Positions 46,488-55,795 are shown, counted from the stretch's first letter. The stretch is DNA of 64,000 bases from Streptococcus australis (GCF_003943615.1 NZ_RJPZ01000006.1:1-64000); one strand, 5' to 3'. Numbers and translations: made by a program. The notes: generated from the letters alone by a model not told the origin.

Positions 46488-47371
46488 TTCTAGAAGAAAA
46501 ACTGCAAGGGGTCGAAAAAGCGATAGAAGGCTTCTACGAGGCTAAACAAATCGCTCCCCGCTTGGTAGAATCCATCCTTTATTCAGTCCATGCAGGGGGG
46601 AAACGGATTCGACCTTTGCTCTTATTGGAGTTGTTGGAGGCCTTTCATGCTCCAATCCTTGAGGCTCATTTTCAGGTGGCAGCCGCTCTTGAAATGATTC
46701 ATACGGGAAGCTTGATCCATGATGATTTACCAGCCATGGATAATGATGATTATCGTCGTGGTCAATTGACCAACCATAAAAAGTTTGGGGAAGACCTAGC
46801 CATCTTAGCAGGAGACTCACTCTTCTTAGATGCCTTTGGCTGTGTGGCAGAGGCGGATCTTCCAGCTTCTATCCGGGTGCAACTGATCGCCTTATTATCG
46901 GATGCTTCAGGGACAGCTGGGATGGTGGCAGGCCAAGTCTTGGATATGGAAGGGGAAGGAGCGAGCCTGACCTTGGACCAGTTGCAAGTCATCCATGCCA
47001 ATAAGACGGGACGACTGCTAGCATATCCTTTCCAAGCTGCGGGGATCCTCTTAGAGCTTGAGCCAGCTGTTGCGACTCTCTTAGAGGAAATTGGCCTCCA
47101 TTTAGGCTTGGCTTTCCAGATTCGGGATGATATTTTGGATGTGACTGCTGATTTTGCCTCCTTAGGGAAAACCCCTCAGAAGGACTTGCAAGCTGAAAAA
47201 TCGACCTATCCTGCCCTCCTTGGTCTAGATGGAGCTCAGGCTTATTTGGACCGGGAGTTGGATGCCTGTGAGGACTTGCTCGATCGCATCTCACAGCAGG
47301 TAGACTTCGATGGGACTGGAATCAAAAAGATTATAGAAAGACTTAGAATTCATGGCGAAGGAAAGAGTTGA
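46484..47371 (+). CDS. ispA: Farnesyl/geranyl diphosphate synthase
   Basis: 295 residues. The first aspartate-rich motif is [15 protein letters not shown] and the second is [12 protein letters not shown]. It makes short-chain prenyl diphosphates for undecaprenyl-phosphate. It overlaps xseB and tlyA, as in other streptococci. Confidence 0.95.
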   Translation: MILEEKLQGVEKAIEGFYEAKQIAPRLVESILYSVHAGGKRIRPLLLLELLEAFHAPILEAHFQVAAALEMIHTGSLIHDDLPAMDNDDYRRGQLTNHKKFGEDLAILAGDSLFLDAFGCVAEADLPASIRVQLIALLSDASGTAGMVAGQVLDMEGEGASLTLDQLQVIHANKTGRLLAYPFQAAGILLELEPAVATLLEEIGLHLGLAFQIRDDILDVTADFASLGKTPQKDLQAEKSTYPALLGLDGAQAYLDRELDACEDLLDRISQQVDFDGTGIKKIIERLRIHGEGKS

Positions 47372-48167
47372 CGTACTGGCCTACAAGCAGGGACTTTTTG
47401 AAACCCGGGAGCAGGCCAAACGCGGTGTGATGGCTGGTTTGGTCGTTGCGGTCCATAATGGCGAGCGCTTCGATAAACCAGGCGAAAAAATTGATGAAGC
47501 GACAGAATTAAAACTCAAGGGTGAAAAACTCAAATATGTCAGTCGTGGTGGTCTCAAGTTAGAAAAGGCTTTGGACCTTTTTGAGATTGACCTGAAGGAT
47601 AAGGTCACGCTGGATATTGGGGCTTCTACTGGAGGCTTTACGGATGTCATGCTCCAAAATGGAGCCGCCTTGGTCTATGCAGTGGATGTGGGGACCAATC
47701 AGTTGGCATGGAAGCTTCGTCAGGATCCTCGGGTCATCTCGATGGAGCAGTTCAACTTCCGCTATGCGACGTCTGAGGATTTTGAGCAAACTCCAAGCTT
47801 TGCTAGCATTGATGTTAGCTTTATTTCCCTCAACCTCATCTTGCCAGCCCTCCATGGGATTTTACAAGAGGGAGGCCAGATGGTCGCCCTTGTCAAACCC
47901 CAGTTTGAAGCTGGTCGGGAGCAGATTGGGAAAAATGGGATTATCAAGGATGCCAAGGTCCACTTGTCCGTCCTGGAACAGGTTCAAGGCTTTGCCTTAG
48001 AACATGGCTTCTCCGTCTTGGGTGTGGATTATTCACCGATCCAAGGGGGCCATGGCAATATTGAATTTTTACTTTATTTAGAAAAAAATACTGGGCAAGA
48101 TCGTCTTCAACTGCAAGAGTTTGCGGCAGTTGTCGAAAAAGCCCACACTGATTTTAAACATGAATAG
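47352..48167 (+). CDS. tlyA: TlyA-family rRNA 2'-O-methyltransferase
   Basis: 271 residues: N-terminal S4 domain ([20 protein letters not shown] in part) and an FtsJ-like Rossmann methyltransferase domain (LDIGASTGGFTDVMLQNGA in part, VDVGTNQLAWKL). TlyA methylates C1409 of 16S and sometimes C1920 of 23S rRNA and was once called hemolysin A. It overlaps ispA by 20 bp and argR by 8 bp. Confidence 0.93.
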   Translation: MAKERVDVLAYKQGLFETREQAKRGVMAGLVVAVHNGERFDKPGEKIDEATELKLKGEKLKYVSRGGLKLEKALDLFEIDLKDKVTLDIGASTGGFTDVMLQNGAALVYAVDVGTNQLAWKLRQDPRVISMEQFNFRYATSEDFEQTPSFASIDVSFISLNLILPALHGILQEGGQMVALVKPQFEAGREQIGKNGIIKDAKVHLSVLEQVQGFALEHGFSVLGVDYSPIQGGHGNIEFLLYLEKNTGQDRLQLQEFAAVVEKAHTDFKHE

Positions 48168-48591
48168 TAAACAAAACCGATTAGAAAAAATACGCCGCTT
48201 TATCCGAGAAAATAAAGTGGGTACTCAGGATGCCATTGTCGAACATCTGAGGGAAGCTGGAATTTCTGCGACACAAGCGACTGTTTCCCGCGATATTAAA
48301 GAGTTGGGGATTATTAAGACGCCTTTAAAAGGTTCTGCCTATGTCTATGAATTGCCACGCGTCCAACATAGTGGAAAATTAGCAGAAAATAATCTTCAAT
48401 CCTTTGAACGCATGGGGAGCTTTTTGACCCTCAAGCTTGTCCCAGGGACAGCCTATCTAGTCAAGCGGCATCTACAAGAAGATTTTGATGACATCATCTT
48501 TAGCATGATTTCAGACGACAATAGTATTTTGATTGTGGCCCGCTCGGAAGAAAAGGCTCAGTTTATCGAACAACGATTGATGGAATGGTAG
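48160..48591 (+). CDS. argR: Arginine repressor ArgR/AhrC
   Basis: 143 residues from ATG 48160 (MNSKQNRLEKIRRF). An N-terminal winged HTH (TQDAIVEHLREAGISATQAT in part; VSRDIKELGI) and a C-terminal hexamerisation/arginine-binding domain (GTAYLVKRHL, IFSMISDDNSILIVARSEE in part). It controls arginine metabolism. Streptococci carry several ArgR paralogues; this one is the recN-linked copy. Confidence 0.94.
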   Translation: MNSKQNRLEKIRRFIRENKVGTQDAIVEHLREAGISATQATVSRDIKELGIIKTPLKGSAYVYELPRVQHSGKLAENNLQSFERMGSFLTLKLVPGTAYLVKRHLQEDFDDIIFSMISDDNSILIVARSEEKAQFIEQRLMEW

Positions 48592-48598
48592 GAGAGAG

Positions 48599-50263
48599 AT
48601 GCTATTAGAAATTTCAATTAAGAACTTTGCCATCATTGAAGAAATCGCTCTGAATTTTGAAACAGGGATGACGGTTTTAACCGGTGAAACTGGAGCAGGA
48701 AAATCCATCATTATCGATGCTATGAATATGATGCTGGGGAGTCGGGCGACGACTGATGTCATCCGTCACGGTGCTCCTAAGGCTGAGATTGAAGGCCTCT
48801 TTGCCATTGACGAAAACCCTGCCCTTCAACAGTTATTTGAAGAGCAGGGCTTAGAATGGGCAGAGGAGTTGATTATTCGCAGGGAAATTTTCCAGAATGG
48901 TCGGAGTGTCAGCCGGATCAATGGGCAGATGGTCAACCTCTCCGTTCTCAAGGCTGTTGGCCAGCATTTGGTGGATATTCATGGCCAGCACGATCAGGAA
49001 GAACTGATGCGGGCTCCCTTGCATATCGCTATGCTGGATAGCTTTGGGGAGGATACTTTTTTTGCGACTAAGAAGGCCTATAGAGAGACCTTTGAGAATT
49101 ACAAGGCCTTGCGCAAGCAGGTCTTACAGATCCAAAAAAATAACCAGGAAAACCAAGCTCGGATCGAAATGTTGGAATACCAGATTTCGGAAATCGAGGC
49201 GGCAGCCCTGTCCCTAGATGAAGATGTCCAGTTAGAGCAAGAACGGCAACGCCTGCTCAACCATAAGATGATTGCAGATACCCTAAGCAATGCTTATGCC
49301 ATGCTGGATGCAGAAGACTTCTCCAGTCTTAGCAATGTGCGGTCGGCCATGAATGATCTGCAAAGCATCGAAGAGTATGATGCAGAATACAAGACCTTGT
49401 CTGACCAAATGGCCGAGACCTACTATACTCTGGAGGATTTGACCAAGCGCTTGGAGGATCTGGTAGATGGATTGGACTTTGATGGTAACCGTTTGATGCA
49501 GGTGGAAGCTCGACTAGACCTGATCCATTCAATTACTCGTAAGTACGGTGGTCAGGTAAAGGATGTCCTTGATTACCTGGAGCAAATTAGCAAGGAATAT
49601 AGCCTATTAACAGGAGGGGGAACCTCTTCTGAAGACTTGGAAAAAGAACTCAAGTCTATGGAAGGACAGTTGGTTGCCTTGGCTAAAGAACTGAGTCAAG
49701 GGCGTCATACCTTGGCCCAAGAGCTGGAAGCAGAGATCCAGCAGGAATTGGCGGATCTCTATATGGAAAAAGCTCGTTTCCAAGTGCGTTTTACCCCATC
49801 TAAGTTTAATCGGGAAGGAAACGAAACGGTTGAGTTTTATATTTCAACCAACCCTGGAGAGGACTTTAAACCTTTGGTAAAAGTCGCATCAGGTGGGGAG
49901 TTGTCCCGTCTTATGTTGGCCATCAAGTCAGCATTTTCACGTAAAGAAGGCAAGACCAGTATTGTCTTTGACGAGGTGGATACAGGGGTATCTGGTCGGG
50001 TGGCGCAGGCCATTGCTTCGAAGATTTATAAGATTGGACGTTATGGTCAGGTGCTAGCCATCTCTCATTTACCTCAGGTCATTGCAGTAGCCGATTACCA
50101 ATTCTTTATCGAAAAGGTGAGCGATGAATTTTCAACGGTTTCGACCGTTCGCTTGCTCAGTTATGAAGAGCGAGTCGAAGAAGTCGCTAAGATGCTTGCT
50201 GGTGAAGATGTGACAGAAGCAGCCCGTATGCAGGCAGAGCAATTGCTAAAACGGCCGTCCTAA
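48599..50263 (+). CDS. recN: DNA repair protein RecN
   Basis: 554 residues. SMC-like ATPase: Walker A TGETGAGKSI, ABC signature ASGGELSRLMLA, Walker B SIVFDEVDTG, with two long coiled coils between. It gathers broken DNA ends for recombination. It is 7 bp after argR. The protein length is normal. Confidence 0.97.
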   Translation: MLLEISIKNFAIIEEIALNFETGMTVLTGETGAGKSIIIDAMNMMLGSRATTDVIRHGAPKAEIEGLFAIDENPALQQLFEEQGLEWAEELIIRREIFQNGRSVSRINGQMVNLSVLKAVGQHLVDIHGQHDQEELMRAPLHIAMLDSFGEDTFFATKKAYRETFENYKALRKQVLQIQKNNQENQARIEMLEYQISEIEAAALSLDEDVQLEQERQRLLNHKMIADTLSNAYAMLDAEDFSSLSNVRSAMNDLQSIEEYDAEYKTLSDQMAETYYTLEDLTKRLEDLVDGLDFDGNRLMQVEARLDLIHSITRKYGGQVKDVLDYLEQISKEYSLLTGGGTSSEDLEKELKSMEGQLVALAKELSQGRHTLAQELEAEIQQELADLYMEKARFQVRFTPSKFNREGNETVEFYISTNPGEDFKPLVKVASGGELSRLMLAIKSAFSRKEGKTSIVFDEVDTGVSGRVAQAIASKIYKIGRYGQVLAISHLPQVIAVADYQFFIEKVSDEFSTVSTVRLLSYEERVEEVAKMLAGEDVTEAARMQAEQLLKRPS

Positions 50264-50279
50264 GAAGAAAGGAACCGAT

Positions 50280-51011
50280 ATGGAAAGCTATTTCGTAGTG
50301 GGAGACATTCACGGGAAAGCCGGTATGCTGAAGGAACTGATGACCCATTGGGACGGTCAGTCCCAGCTGGTTTTTCTCGGAGATCTGATAGACCGTGGAG
50401 AAGACAGTCGTAAGGTTATCGAACTGGTCAAAGATGCTGTCGAACAGCAAGGAGCCATCTGTCTCTCTGGGAACCACGAATACATGTTTCTAGCCTGGAT
50501 CGATAACCCAACAGAGCGCTATGACCATTACCGACGAAATGGTGGTGACACGACCATCAACTCTCTACTTGGTCGTCCCCTCACGGCTCCAGTAGATGGC
50601 GTGGAGGATGCTCGGCGCGTGCAAGAGACTTGTGGGGATCTCGTCGCTTTCATCCGTTCGCTTCCTTTTGTCTATGAAACTGAACACTATATTTTTGTGC
50701 ATGCTGGCCTTGACTTGACCTTGCCTGATTGGCATGAAACCACGGATTACCAAAAGGTCTGGATTCGCCAACCCTTCCATGAAGCTTTGAATCAGACAGG
50801 AAAGACCATTGTTTTCGGCCATACCCCGGTTCACTATCTCTTGGATCAAAAGATTGGAACCAAGGAGCTCTGGGTGACCAAAGATGGGAAGATTGGCATG
50901 GATGGCGGGGCTGTATATGGTGGCGTCCTCCATGGCATTCTCTTTGATGAAAGTGGAATGAAGGCCGATGTTGCTTTGGTCAATGATGGCTTTGCAGCTA
51001 TCGATGATTAA
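50280..51011 (+). CDS. Metallophosphoesterase (serine/threonine phosphatase-like)
   Basis: 243 residues. The calcineurin-like metal-binding motifs are in order: [23 protein letters not shown] and FGHTPVH. Such enzymes include lambda phosphatase-type protein phosphatases and ApaH-like diadenosine tetraphosphatases; the substrate cannot be assigned. It is 16 bp after recN and may share its transcript. Confidence 0.9.
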   Translation: MESYFVVGDIHGKAGMLKELMTHWDGQSQLVFLGDLIDRGEDSRKVIELVKDAVEQQGAICLSGNHEYMFLAWIDNPTERYDHYRRNGGDTTINSLLGRPLTAPVDGVEDARRVQETCGDLVAFIRSLPFVYETEHYIFVHAGLDLTLPDWHETTDYQKVWIRQPFHEALNQTGKTIVFGHTPVHYLLDQKIGTKELWVTKDGKIGMDGGAVYGGVLHGILFDESGMKADVALVNDGFAAIDD

Positions 51012-51094
51012 GTAAAAAGGACTTTGTCCCACAAAAGCCTAGAAAATTTGATATAATAGAGTGGATATATCTAAGAAAAGATTGTAGGAATGTT

Positions 51095-51928
51095 ATGTCA
51101 CAAGTAAAAATTGTTACAGACTCATCCGTAACGATTGAGCCTGAAGTTGTTGAAAAATACGGAATTACCATCGTTCCCCTCTCTGTTATGGTGGACGGTG
51201 TCCTCTATTCAGATGCGGAATTAACAGAAGGACAATTCCTTCAGTTGATGAAGTCCAGTAAGAACCTTCCAAAGACCAGTCAACCTCCAGTAGGTGTGTT
51301 TGCGGAAGCCTTCGAAGGTTTGGCTGAAGAAGGGTCGCAAATTATTGCGATCCATATGTCTCATGCCTTATCTGGTACAGTGGAAGCTGCACGTCAAGGC
51401 GCTACCTTAGCCAATGCAGATGTCACGGTGATTGATAGTAGCTTTACAGACCAAGCCATGAAGTTCCAAGTGGTAGAAGCAGCGAAAATGGCTCAAGAAG
51501 GAGCTAGCGTAGAGGAAATTGTAGCCCGCATTGAAGAGGTCAAGCAAAAATCTAGACTCTACATTGGGGTTTCTACTCTGGAAAACCTGGTGAAAGGAGG
51601 CCGGATTGGCCGCGTAACTGGTTTATTGAGTTCCCTTTTGAATATTCGGGTTGTCATGGAAATGAAGAACGATGAACTGCAACCGATTGTCAAAGGACGC
51701 GGACAGAAGACCTTTAAAAAATGGTTGGACGAGTTGATACAAGACTTATCTGGTAAAGAAATCGCCGAGATAGGGATTTCCTATGCTGGTGGACCTGACT
51801 TTGCTAACCAAATGAAGGCACAATTACAGCCTTTGGTTGCAGCTCCAATCTCTGTTTTGGAGACAGGTTCAATCATTCAAACCCACACTGGTGAAGATGC
51901 CTGGGCAGTTCTTGTTCGATTTGCATAG
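51095..51928 (+). CDS. DegV family fatty-acid-binding protein
   Basis: 277 residues: [20 protein letters not shown] in part and [15 protein letters not shown] are DegV signatures. DegV proteins (FakB) bind fatty acids for the FakA kinase, which feeds exogenous fatty acids into phospholipid synthesis. No fakA is nearby. An extended -10 (TTTGATATAAT, ending 51057) is upstream. Confidence 0.93.
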   Translation: MSQVKIVTDSSVTIEPEVVEKYGITIVPLSVMVDGVLYSDAELTEGQFLQLMKSSKNLPKTSQPPVGVFAEAFEGLAEEGSQIIAIHMSHALSGTVEAARQGATLANADVTVIDSSFTDQAMKFQVVEAAKMAQEGASVEEIVARIEEVKQKSRLYIGVSTLENLVKGGRIGRVTGLLSSLLNIRVVMEMKNDELQPIVKGRGQKTFKKWLDELIQDLSGKEIAEIGISYAGGPDFANQMKAQLQPLVAAPISVLETGSIIQTHTGEDAWAVLVRFA

Positions 51929-51987
51929 AAGCCCGTCAATAAAGGAATTTATTCCTAGATAAATGTTGATAAAAACAAGTTTAGTAC

Positions 51988-52016
51988 TTGACCTAAAAGC
52001 ATTTTTTAGATATGAT
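51988..52016 (+). promoter_or_regulatory. hup promoter
   Basis: TTGACC (51988-51993) and TATGAT (52011-52016) are 17 bp apart. GGAGG precedes ATG 52063. Confidence 0.8.
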
Positions 52017-52062
52017 AGAGATGTTAAGGGTAAAACCTAAAAAAATTTGGAGGATTTGTTAA

Positions 52063-52338
52063 ATGGCTAACAAACAAGATTTGATCGCAAAAGTGGCAGA
52101 AGCTACAGAATTGACTAAAAAAGACTCAGCAGCAGCAGTTGACGCTGTATTTGCAGCTGTTTCAGAATACCTTTCAAAAGGTGAAAAAGTTCAATTGATC
52201 GGTTTCGGTAACTTCGAAGTTCGTGAACGTGCAGCTCGTAAAGGTCGCAACCCACAAACTGGTAAAGAAATCAAAATCGCTGCTTCTAAAGTTCCAGCAT
52301 TCAAAGCTGGTAAAGCTCTTAAAGACGCAGTTAAATAA
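52063..52338 (+). CDS. hup: DNA-binding protein HU
   Basis: 91 residues: [20 protein letters not shown] in part, [20 protein letters not shown] in part and [10 protein letters not shown], the DNA-clasping arm. HU is the main nucleoid protein and in streptococci the only one. The 3' end borders a prophage remnant, suggesting that integration took place beside it. Confidence 0.97.
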   Translation: MANKQDLIAKVAEATELTKKDSAAAVDAVFAAVSEYLSKGEKVQLIGFGNFEVRERAARKGRNPQTGKEIKIAASKVPAFKAGKALKDAVK

Positions 52339-52347
52339 TTGTGATTT

Positions 52348-52395
52348 AAAAAGCCTGTTGTATCAAGCATTTTAGCTTAGTGACAGGCTTTTTTT
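52348..52395 (+). terminator. hup terminator
   Basis: AAAAAGCCTGT (52348-52358) pairs with ACAGGCTTTTT (52383-52393) around a 24-base loop that itself has AGC/GCT pairing, followed by further T. Confidence 0.8.
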
Positions 52396-52425
52396 GTGTC
52401 CGAAGGGCAAATGAGGGACAAAGTA

Positions 52426-52707
52426 TTATAAATTATCCAGCAAATCCAGAATGTTGTCATCCATCTTCTTCGTCACATGCGTGTAAATTTTTTTAGTGGT
52501 ACGAGAATCAGAATGTCCCAAAGGTTTAACATTCGTCAAGAATCTGACTATATTGCTCATCTGTTGTCTTGATTCGATCAGAACTTCTTCTATACGACTA
52601 TCAAGCAGTTATTTGGGAGACCGTTAGCCGTTTCCACTTCTCTGTATAAGGATTTTCGTATCTCTCAAAAATTTGTATTTCCCGTTTTTGAGTTTTTCAA
52701 TCCACAT
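52426..52707 (-). pseudogene. Tyrosine integrase remnant
   Basis: On the minus strand ATG 52707 starts MWIEKLKNGKYKFFERYENP, a typical streptococcal phage integrase N-terminus, which stops after about 35 codons. A separate frame then ends PLGHSDSRTTKKIYTHVTKK and MDDNILDLLDNL before the stop at 52428; it carries the C-terminal HxxTR-like box degraded to GHSDSRTT and the nucleophile Tyr of YTHVTKKM. About 300 residues of the core, including the catalytic Arg and His boxes, are deleted. It lies right after the hup terminator, as integrases beside an attachment site do. Confidence 0.85.
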
Positions 52708-52733
52708 TGTTCATCATCTCTCCAATACGAGGC

Positions 52734-53189
52734 CTATTCTTCATGTTCCTGCAGTTCATTCAAAGCATCTTGGATGTCTTTTTTTGTTTTAAAAGGATTA
52801 TTTTTGATGTTTACGATATACATGAAAATCGTCAAAATCAGAAGAAATAATCCAATAGCTAGATTTATCGTGAAATACAAGATGGTACAGAACGCAAGCA
52901 AACCCACGGGAAAATACCAAGAAGAAGCAGGTTGAATTTTTCTACCTTTTTGTGTGTAAATCGCTTGTTCTTGTTTCTTCGATTGCCTTTTTTTCATGCT
53001 TCCGAAAGCATCTACAGTCGTTTGATTGTAAACTTTATTGTATAAAGCACGTTTTGGATTTTTGATAATTCCAGTGCCTTTCTGTCCGTATGTGGGGATG
53101 ACTGCTTTTTTCATTTGCCTTTTCCATTTTGAAGTAGTTCTGGCTTTTAGACTTTTTGAAAGGCTCGGCTTTCTAACACCTATTTTCAT
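52734..53189 (-). CDS. Prophage-remnant membrane protein
   Basis: 151 residues from ATG 53189 (AGAAAGGAG upstream); the frame extends to 53210. The N-terminal half is strongly basic (KARTTSKWKRQMKKA; KNPKRALYNKVYN), followed by two membrane helices (YFPVGLLAFCTILYFTINLA in part) and an acidic C-terminus. Such genes sit between int and the repressor in streptococcal phages, with no known function. Confidence 0.7.
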   Translation of the reverse strand: MKIGVRKPSLSKSLKARTTSKWKRQMKKAVIPTYGQKGTGIIKNPKRALYNKVYNQTTVDAFGSMKKRQSKKQEQAIYTQKGRKIQPASSWYFPVGLLAFCTILYFTINLAIGLFLLILTIFMYIVNIKNNPFKTKKDIQDALNELQEHEE

Positions 53190-53227
53190 ATAGTTCTCCT
53201 TTCTAGCCATCTTTCGAGGTGCCTTTT

Positions 53228-53938
53228 TTATTTGTTTTCTATAATTTGGATCTTTTCATTGAGGTCGTTTATCTTTGCAACATCACTATTTAGATTATTG
53301 ATGTAATAATTAACCTCGTTACTAATATCGCTGTAATTGTTGTATCCACTGATGTTTTGAAAGTAATTGATAATATTTCTACAAAAATGAGCATGCTCGT
53401 TGTAGTATGCAAGCTCTGAAATCAAAATATTTAATTCAAATTTTTGCTTATCCCATCTAGGAAAATCAACATCAAGATTAACGGGAAAGTTCTTGACAGA
53501 GTGAATTTCCCATAGAGCATGATATTTATCAGCTATCTCTTTTACTTCTTCGCTCGGTTTCGTTCGCTCTCCATTATCTAACAACAAGCCTTTGTCTTTG
53601 AATTCCTTCGTCAATTTTTCTGCATCTAGGTTATAGTCAGAAAAAAAGTATTTCGGGATGGATATTGATGATTTTCTGCCCGTTTTAGTATTCCCCCACC
53701 ATACAAGCAGAAGCAACTCTCTCAATTTATAACCTTCTGATGTCTGAAAGTTATCGGTATAACGAGGAAAATCAAAAGATCTATCCCAAAAATCTTGTAT
53801 TGTCGGCCTTCTCAAAAGTAGCTCTACGTATTCTTTCGTATAGTAGTCAGGGCCAGCAGAAATAGTTGTTTTAACATTCATTTTTTCCGGCAAGGTTCTT
53901 TTATTTTTCTTTTTGAAGAGAAAATCAAAAAATCCCAT
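53228..53938 (-). CDS. Prophage-remnant protein of unknown function
   Basis: 236 residues from ATG 53938 (MGFFDFLFKKKNKR); the frame extends to 53968 and overlaps the S24 fragment. Contains a SAP-like helical stretch (SISIPKYFFSDYNLDAEKLT in part) and a C-terminal coiled coil of about 40 residues. I recognise no enzyme motif. It is in the position of phage lysogeny-region genes. Confidence 0.6.
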   Translation of the reverse strand: MGFFDFLFKKKNKRTLPEKMNVKTTISAGPDYYTKEYVELLLRRPTIQDFWDRSFDFPRYTDNFQTSEGYKLRELLLLVWWGNTKTGRKSSISIPKYFFSDYNLDAEKLTKEFKDKGLLLDNGERTKPSEEVKEIADKYHALWEIHSVKNFPVNLDVDFPRWDKQKFELNILISELAYYNEHAHFCRNIINYFQNISGYNNYSDISNEVNYYINNLNSDVAKINDLNEKIQIIENK

Positions 53939-53939
53939 A

Positions 53940-54356
53940 TCATTTCTCACTTTCTTCTCTATACACATCTACAACTTTGCCAATGAAACTAAAATCACTG
54001 TTTGAATTAATCGTTATTTTTTTGTATTTCTTGTTAAAGCTTCTTAAATAAGCTTTGTCCTTTTCGATAATGAGCTGCTTGATATAAGCCTCTCCCTCGT
54101 AGTCAAACACTTCAACTGTTTCACTTGGAAGCTCTATCGCCAATTTAACATACATATAATCCCTAAATTTGTAATCTGGTTCCAACGAATCTCCGTAAAT
54201 AGGCGTAACGAAGTCATCGTCCACCTTCATAGACAACTGAATTGTCTCTCTATCTGTACTTCGTTGTGTAGATAGTTCTCTAACAACCACAGTTCGAGGA
54301 GGAATCATGGAAACATTTATTAGATCAGTTCTGATATCTTTAATAGTGATATACAC
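53940..54356 (-). pseudogene. S24 repressor fragment lacking its HTH domain
   Basis: The 138-residue frame has the S24/LexA-type catalytic half: S57 in YGDSLEPDY and K93 in EAYIKQLI. The N-terminal DNA-binding domain that a phage CI repressor should have is missing; upstream (beyond 54310) the sequence instead encodes, on the plus strand, a 60-residue ORF. So it is a 5'-truncated repressor. It cannot bind DNA as written. Confidence 0.7.
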
Positions 54357-54489
54357 TCTGATGCATTACTACATTTATAAAGTAAATGAACTATACAAGA
54401 AATATATGGATTTCGAAACATCAAGTGTTAAGAAATTTGCTGAAGACATCATAAACAAACTTCCAAAAAATTCATCCCAAGGGGAGTGA
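54307..54489 (+). CDS. Putative 60-residue single-pass membrane protein
   Basis: METFIRSVLISLIVIYTLMH in part; one N-terminal membrane helix then a charged helix. AGGAGG lies 5 bp before the ATG. The frame overlaps the truncated repressor (50 bp, antisense) and the Abi-alpha gene (41 bp, antisense), so it probably came with the rearrangement that removed the repressor N-terminus. It may be expressed, but there is only an RBS and an open frame to support it. Confidence 0.4.
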   Translation: METFIRSVLISLIVIYTLMHYYIYKVNELYKKYMDFETSSVKKFAEDIINKLPKNSSQGE

Positions 54490-55216
54490 TAGAAAAACAC
54501 ATTTTTTCAAAACTAATATCTGGATGGTATTGAAGAACTTGTTGAACAGTGAAGTTATTTCTGATGAAATCATAGTCTGAATCAATTGTGGAATATTTAT
54601 CATCTTCAATTTTTAACAGACCTAGTCGCTCTAAGTTCGTTAAAGATGAAGATAATTCATTAATCCCTTCAGTGCCATTTATAAAGTATATGATTGGGAA
54701 TACTATTTTGTAGCCACTATCGGATCTTATAACAGCTTTCATGATAGGGATTGGGGATCCTGCTAGGGGATTCTGTCCTTTTAAAAATTGGAGAATACGT
54801 GCATCCGTTACGTCTAGTTGCTTGATAATTTCAACGAAAGATGGGTGTATAATCGAGTTCTTTCGATTATCAAATGAACTAGCTAATATTTTAGCGAACA
54901 TAGAACGCAACTCTTCTTCTTCAATATAATATTTAGATGCTTCCAATGCAGGGCCTAATATTTTTAGAGGAGGTTCTTGGACATTCTCTGGTGGGATAGT
55001 TGCTACTTCTTGAAGTGTGCTATTTCTGAGATTCTCGACATCAATTTCGTTTTTTGCACGCAATAACGCTGCTTGATTAGAAACGTCGTGGCCATAATTG
55101 ACATACCACCAATCTTGCAATGTTTGAATAGGCCCAGCAAATACACCGGCTGAAGTAGCTCCTCCTAAAAATCCTGTAAAAAGAGGAAGGAAGTCTTTAA
55201 GTTGGTTAGGGTCCAT
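54449..55216 (-). CDS. Abi-alpha (DUF4393) protein
   Basis: 255 residues. LGPALEASKYYIEEEELRSMFAKILASS (in part EASKYYIEEEELRSMFA), HPSFVEIIKQLDVTDARIL in part and LTNLERLGLL match the DUF4393/Abi-alpha family of proposed abortive-infection proteins. An N-terminal hydrophobic segment (FTGFLGGATSAGVFAGP) may be membrane-associated. It has a consensus promoter and is intact, unlike the decayed prophage genes beside it. A phage-exclusion role is inferred from the family. Confidence 0.75.
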   Translation of the reverse strand: MDPNQLKDFLPLFTGFLGGATSAGVFAGPIQTLQDWWYVNYGHDVSNQAALLRAKNEIDVENLRNSTLQEVATIPPENVQEPPLKILGPALEASKYYIEEEELRSMFAKILASSFDNRKNSIIHPSFVEIIKQLDVTDARILQFLKGQNPLAGSPIPIMKAVIRSDSGYKIVFPIIYFINGTEGINELSSSLTNLERLGLLKIEDDKYSTIDSDYDFIRNNFTVQQVLQYHPDISFEKMCFSITPLGMNFLEVCL

Positions 55217-55271
55217 AATTTTTCTTTCTTCATATATTGACTAAAACTGTAAGATACATTGGTCAAGATAT

Positions 55272-55308
55272 ATTATACGATAATAAACATTGTATGTCAA
55301 TATATTGT
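55272..55308 (-). promoter_or_regulatory. Abi-alpha gene promoter and possible repressor sites
   Basis: On the minus strand TTGACA (55295-55300) and TATAAT (55272-55277) are 17 bp apart, both consensus. The palindrome CAATATATTG (55299-55308) and a related ACAATATATAG about 30 bp farther lie in a divergent promoter region with TATAGTATAAC on the plus strand. The rest of 55217-55573 holds a truncated 11-codon frame (ATG 55372), a weak 41-codon frame and the promoter of the next gene. Confidence 0.65.
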
Positions 55309-55409
55309 ATTCCTTAAAATTGTTTTGATTTTTGTTACACAATATATAGTATAACAGGGAGAGCGATAATGGAAATAATACAAATAAAGTTAGATAAGGA
55401 TTAGAGGCC

Positions 55410-55535
55410 ATGCTTTGGGAAAAAATTTCAGAAAATTGGACAGTTTATAAACTTTGTTTAAAAGCAGATATCGGACCTGCTGGAATCTATCGTTTTTTTG
55501 TTTTGGAGTCCTTTCTAGACAGGGCCTATAAATAG
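55410..55535 (+). other. Weak 41-codon frame
   Basis: MLWEKISENWTVYKL then CLKADIGPAG and a basic end. AGAGG precedes the ATG at very short spacing. It may be a phage-derived scrap. There is no other support. Confidence 0.2.
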
Positions 55536-55544
55536 GAGTATAAT
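55516..55544 (+). promoter_or_regulatory. Promoter of the 51-residue membrane peptide gene
   Basis: TAGACA (55516-55521) and TATAAT (55539-55544) are 17 bp apart. Confidence 0.7.
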
Positions 55545-55573
55545 AGAAAAAAGTGAGAAATGGAGGGTGGACC

Positions 55574-55729
55574 ATGAGATGGATTGTTGGAATCTTTGTT
55601 CTGCTCATGATTAAGCCAATTCTTTATCTATTGAAAGGTCTCTGGTTTATGGTGGAACTCTTCTTTATGTTCCTCTTTGTTAAAATTTTACTAGGAACTA
55701 TGAGATGGATCTTTAGTTGGGGAAGTTAA
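55574..55729 (+). CDS. 51-residue membrane peptide
   Basis: ATG 55574 with GGAGGG about 7 bp upstream and TAA at 55727-55729. The product is MRWIVGIFVLLMIKPILYLL in part, then LKGLWFMVELFFMFLFVKIL in part and MRWIFSWGS: two hydrophobic helices separated by a short basic loop, starting and ending with an MRWI repeat. It has a good promoter and a good terminator, so it is probably a real small membrane protein. Its family is unknown to me. It resembles neither a known bacteriocin leader nor a type I toxin. Confidence 0.65.
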   Translation: MRWIVGIFVLLMIKPILYLLKGLWFMVELFFMFLFVKILLGTMRWIFSWGS

Positions 55730-55740
55730 GATTAGATATA

Positions 55741-55795
55741 AAAAAGTGTGGGAGTAAAGGAGCTTGATTCGAGCTAATTTAATCCTGCACTTTTT
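55741..55795 (+). terminator. Terminator after the 51-residue peptide gene
   Basis: AAAAAGTGTGGGA (55741-55753) pairs with TCCTGCACTTTTT (55783-55795) with two G-U pairs. The loop contains a smaller hairpin AGCTtgattcgAGCT. Confidence 0.75.

Noticed and set aside
52338-55570. attL/attR direct repeats of the decayed prophage
   Set aside because: I could not find a repeat of the hup-terminator region on the far side, so no attachment sites are claimed.
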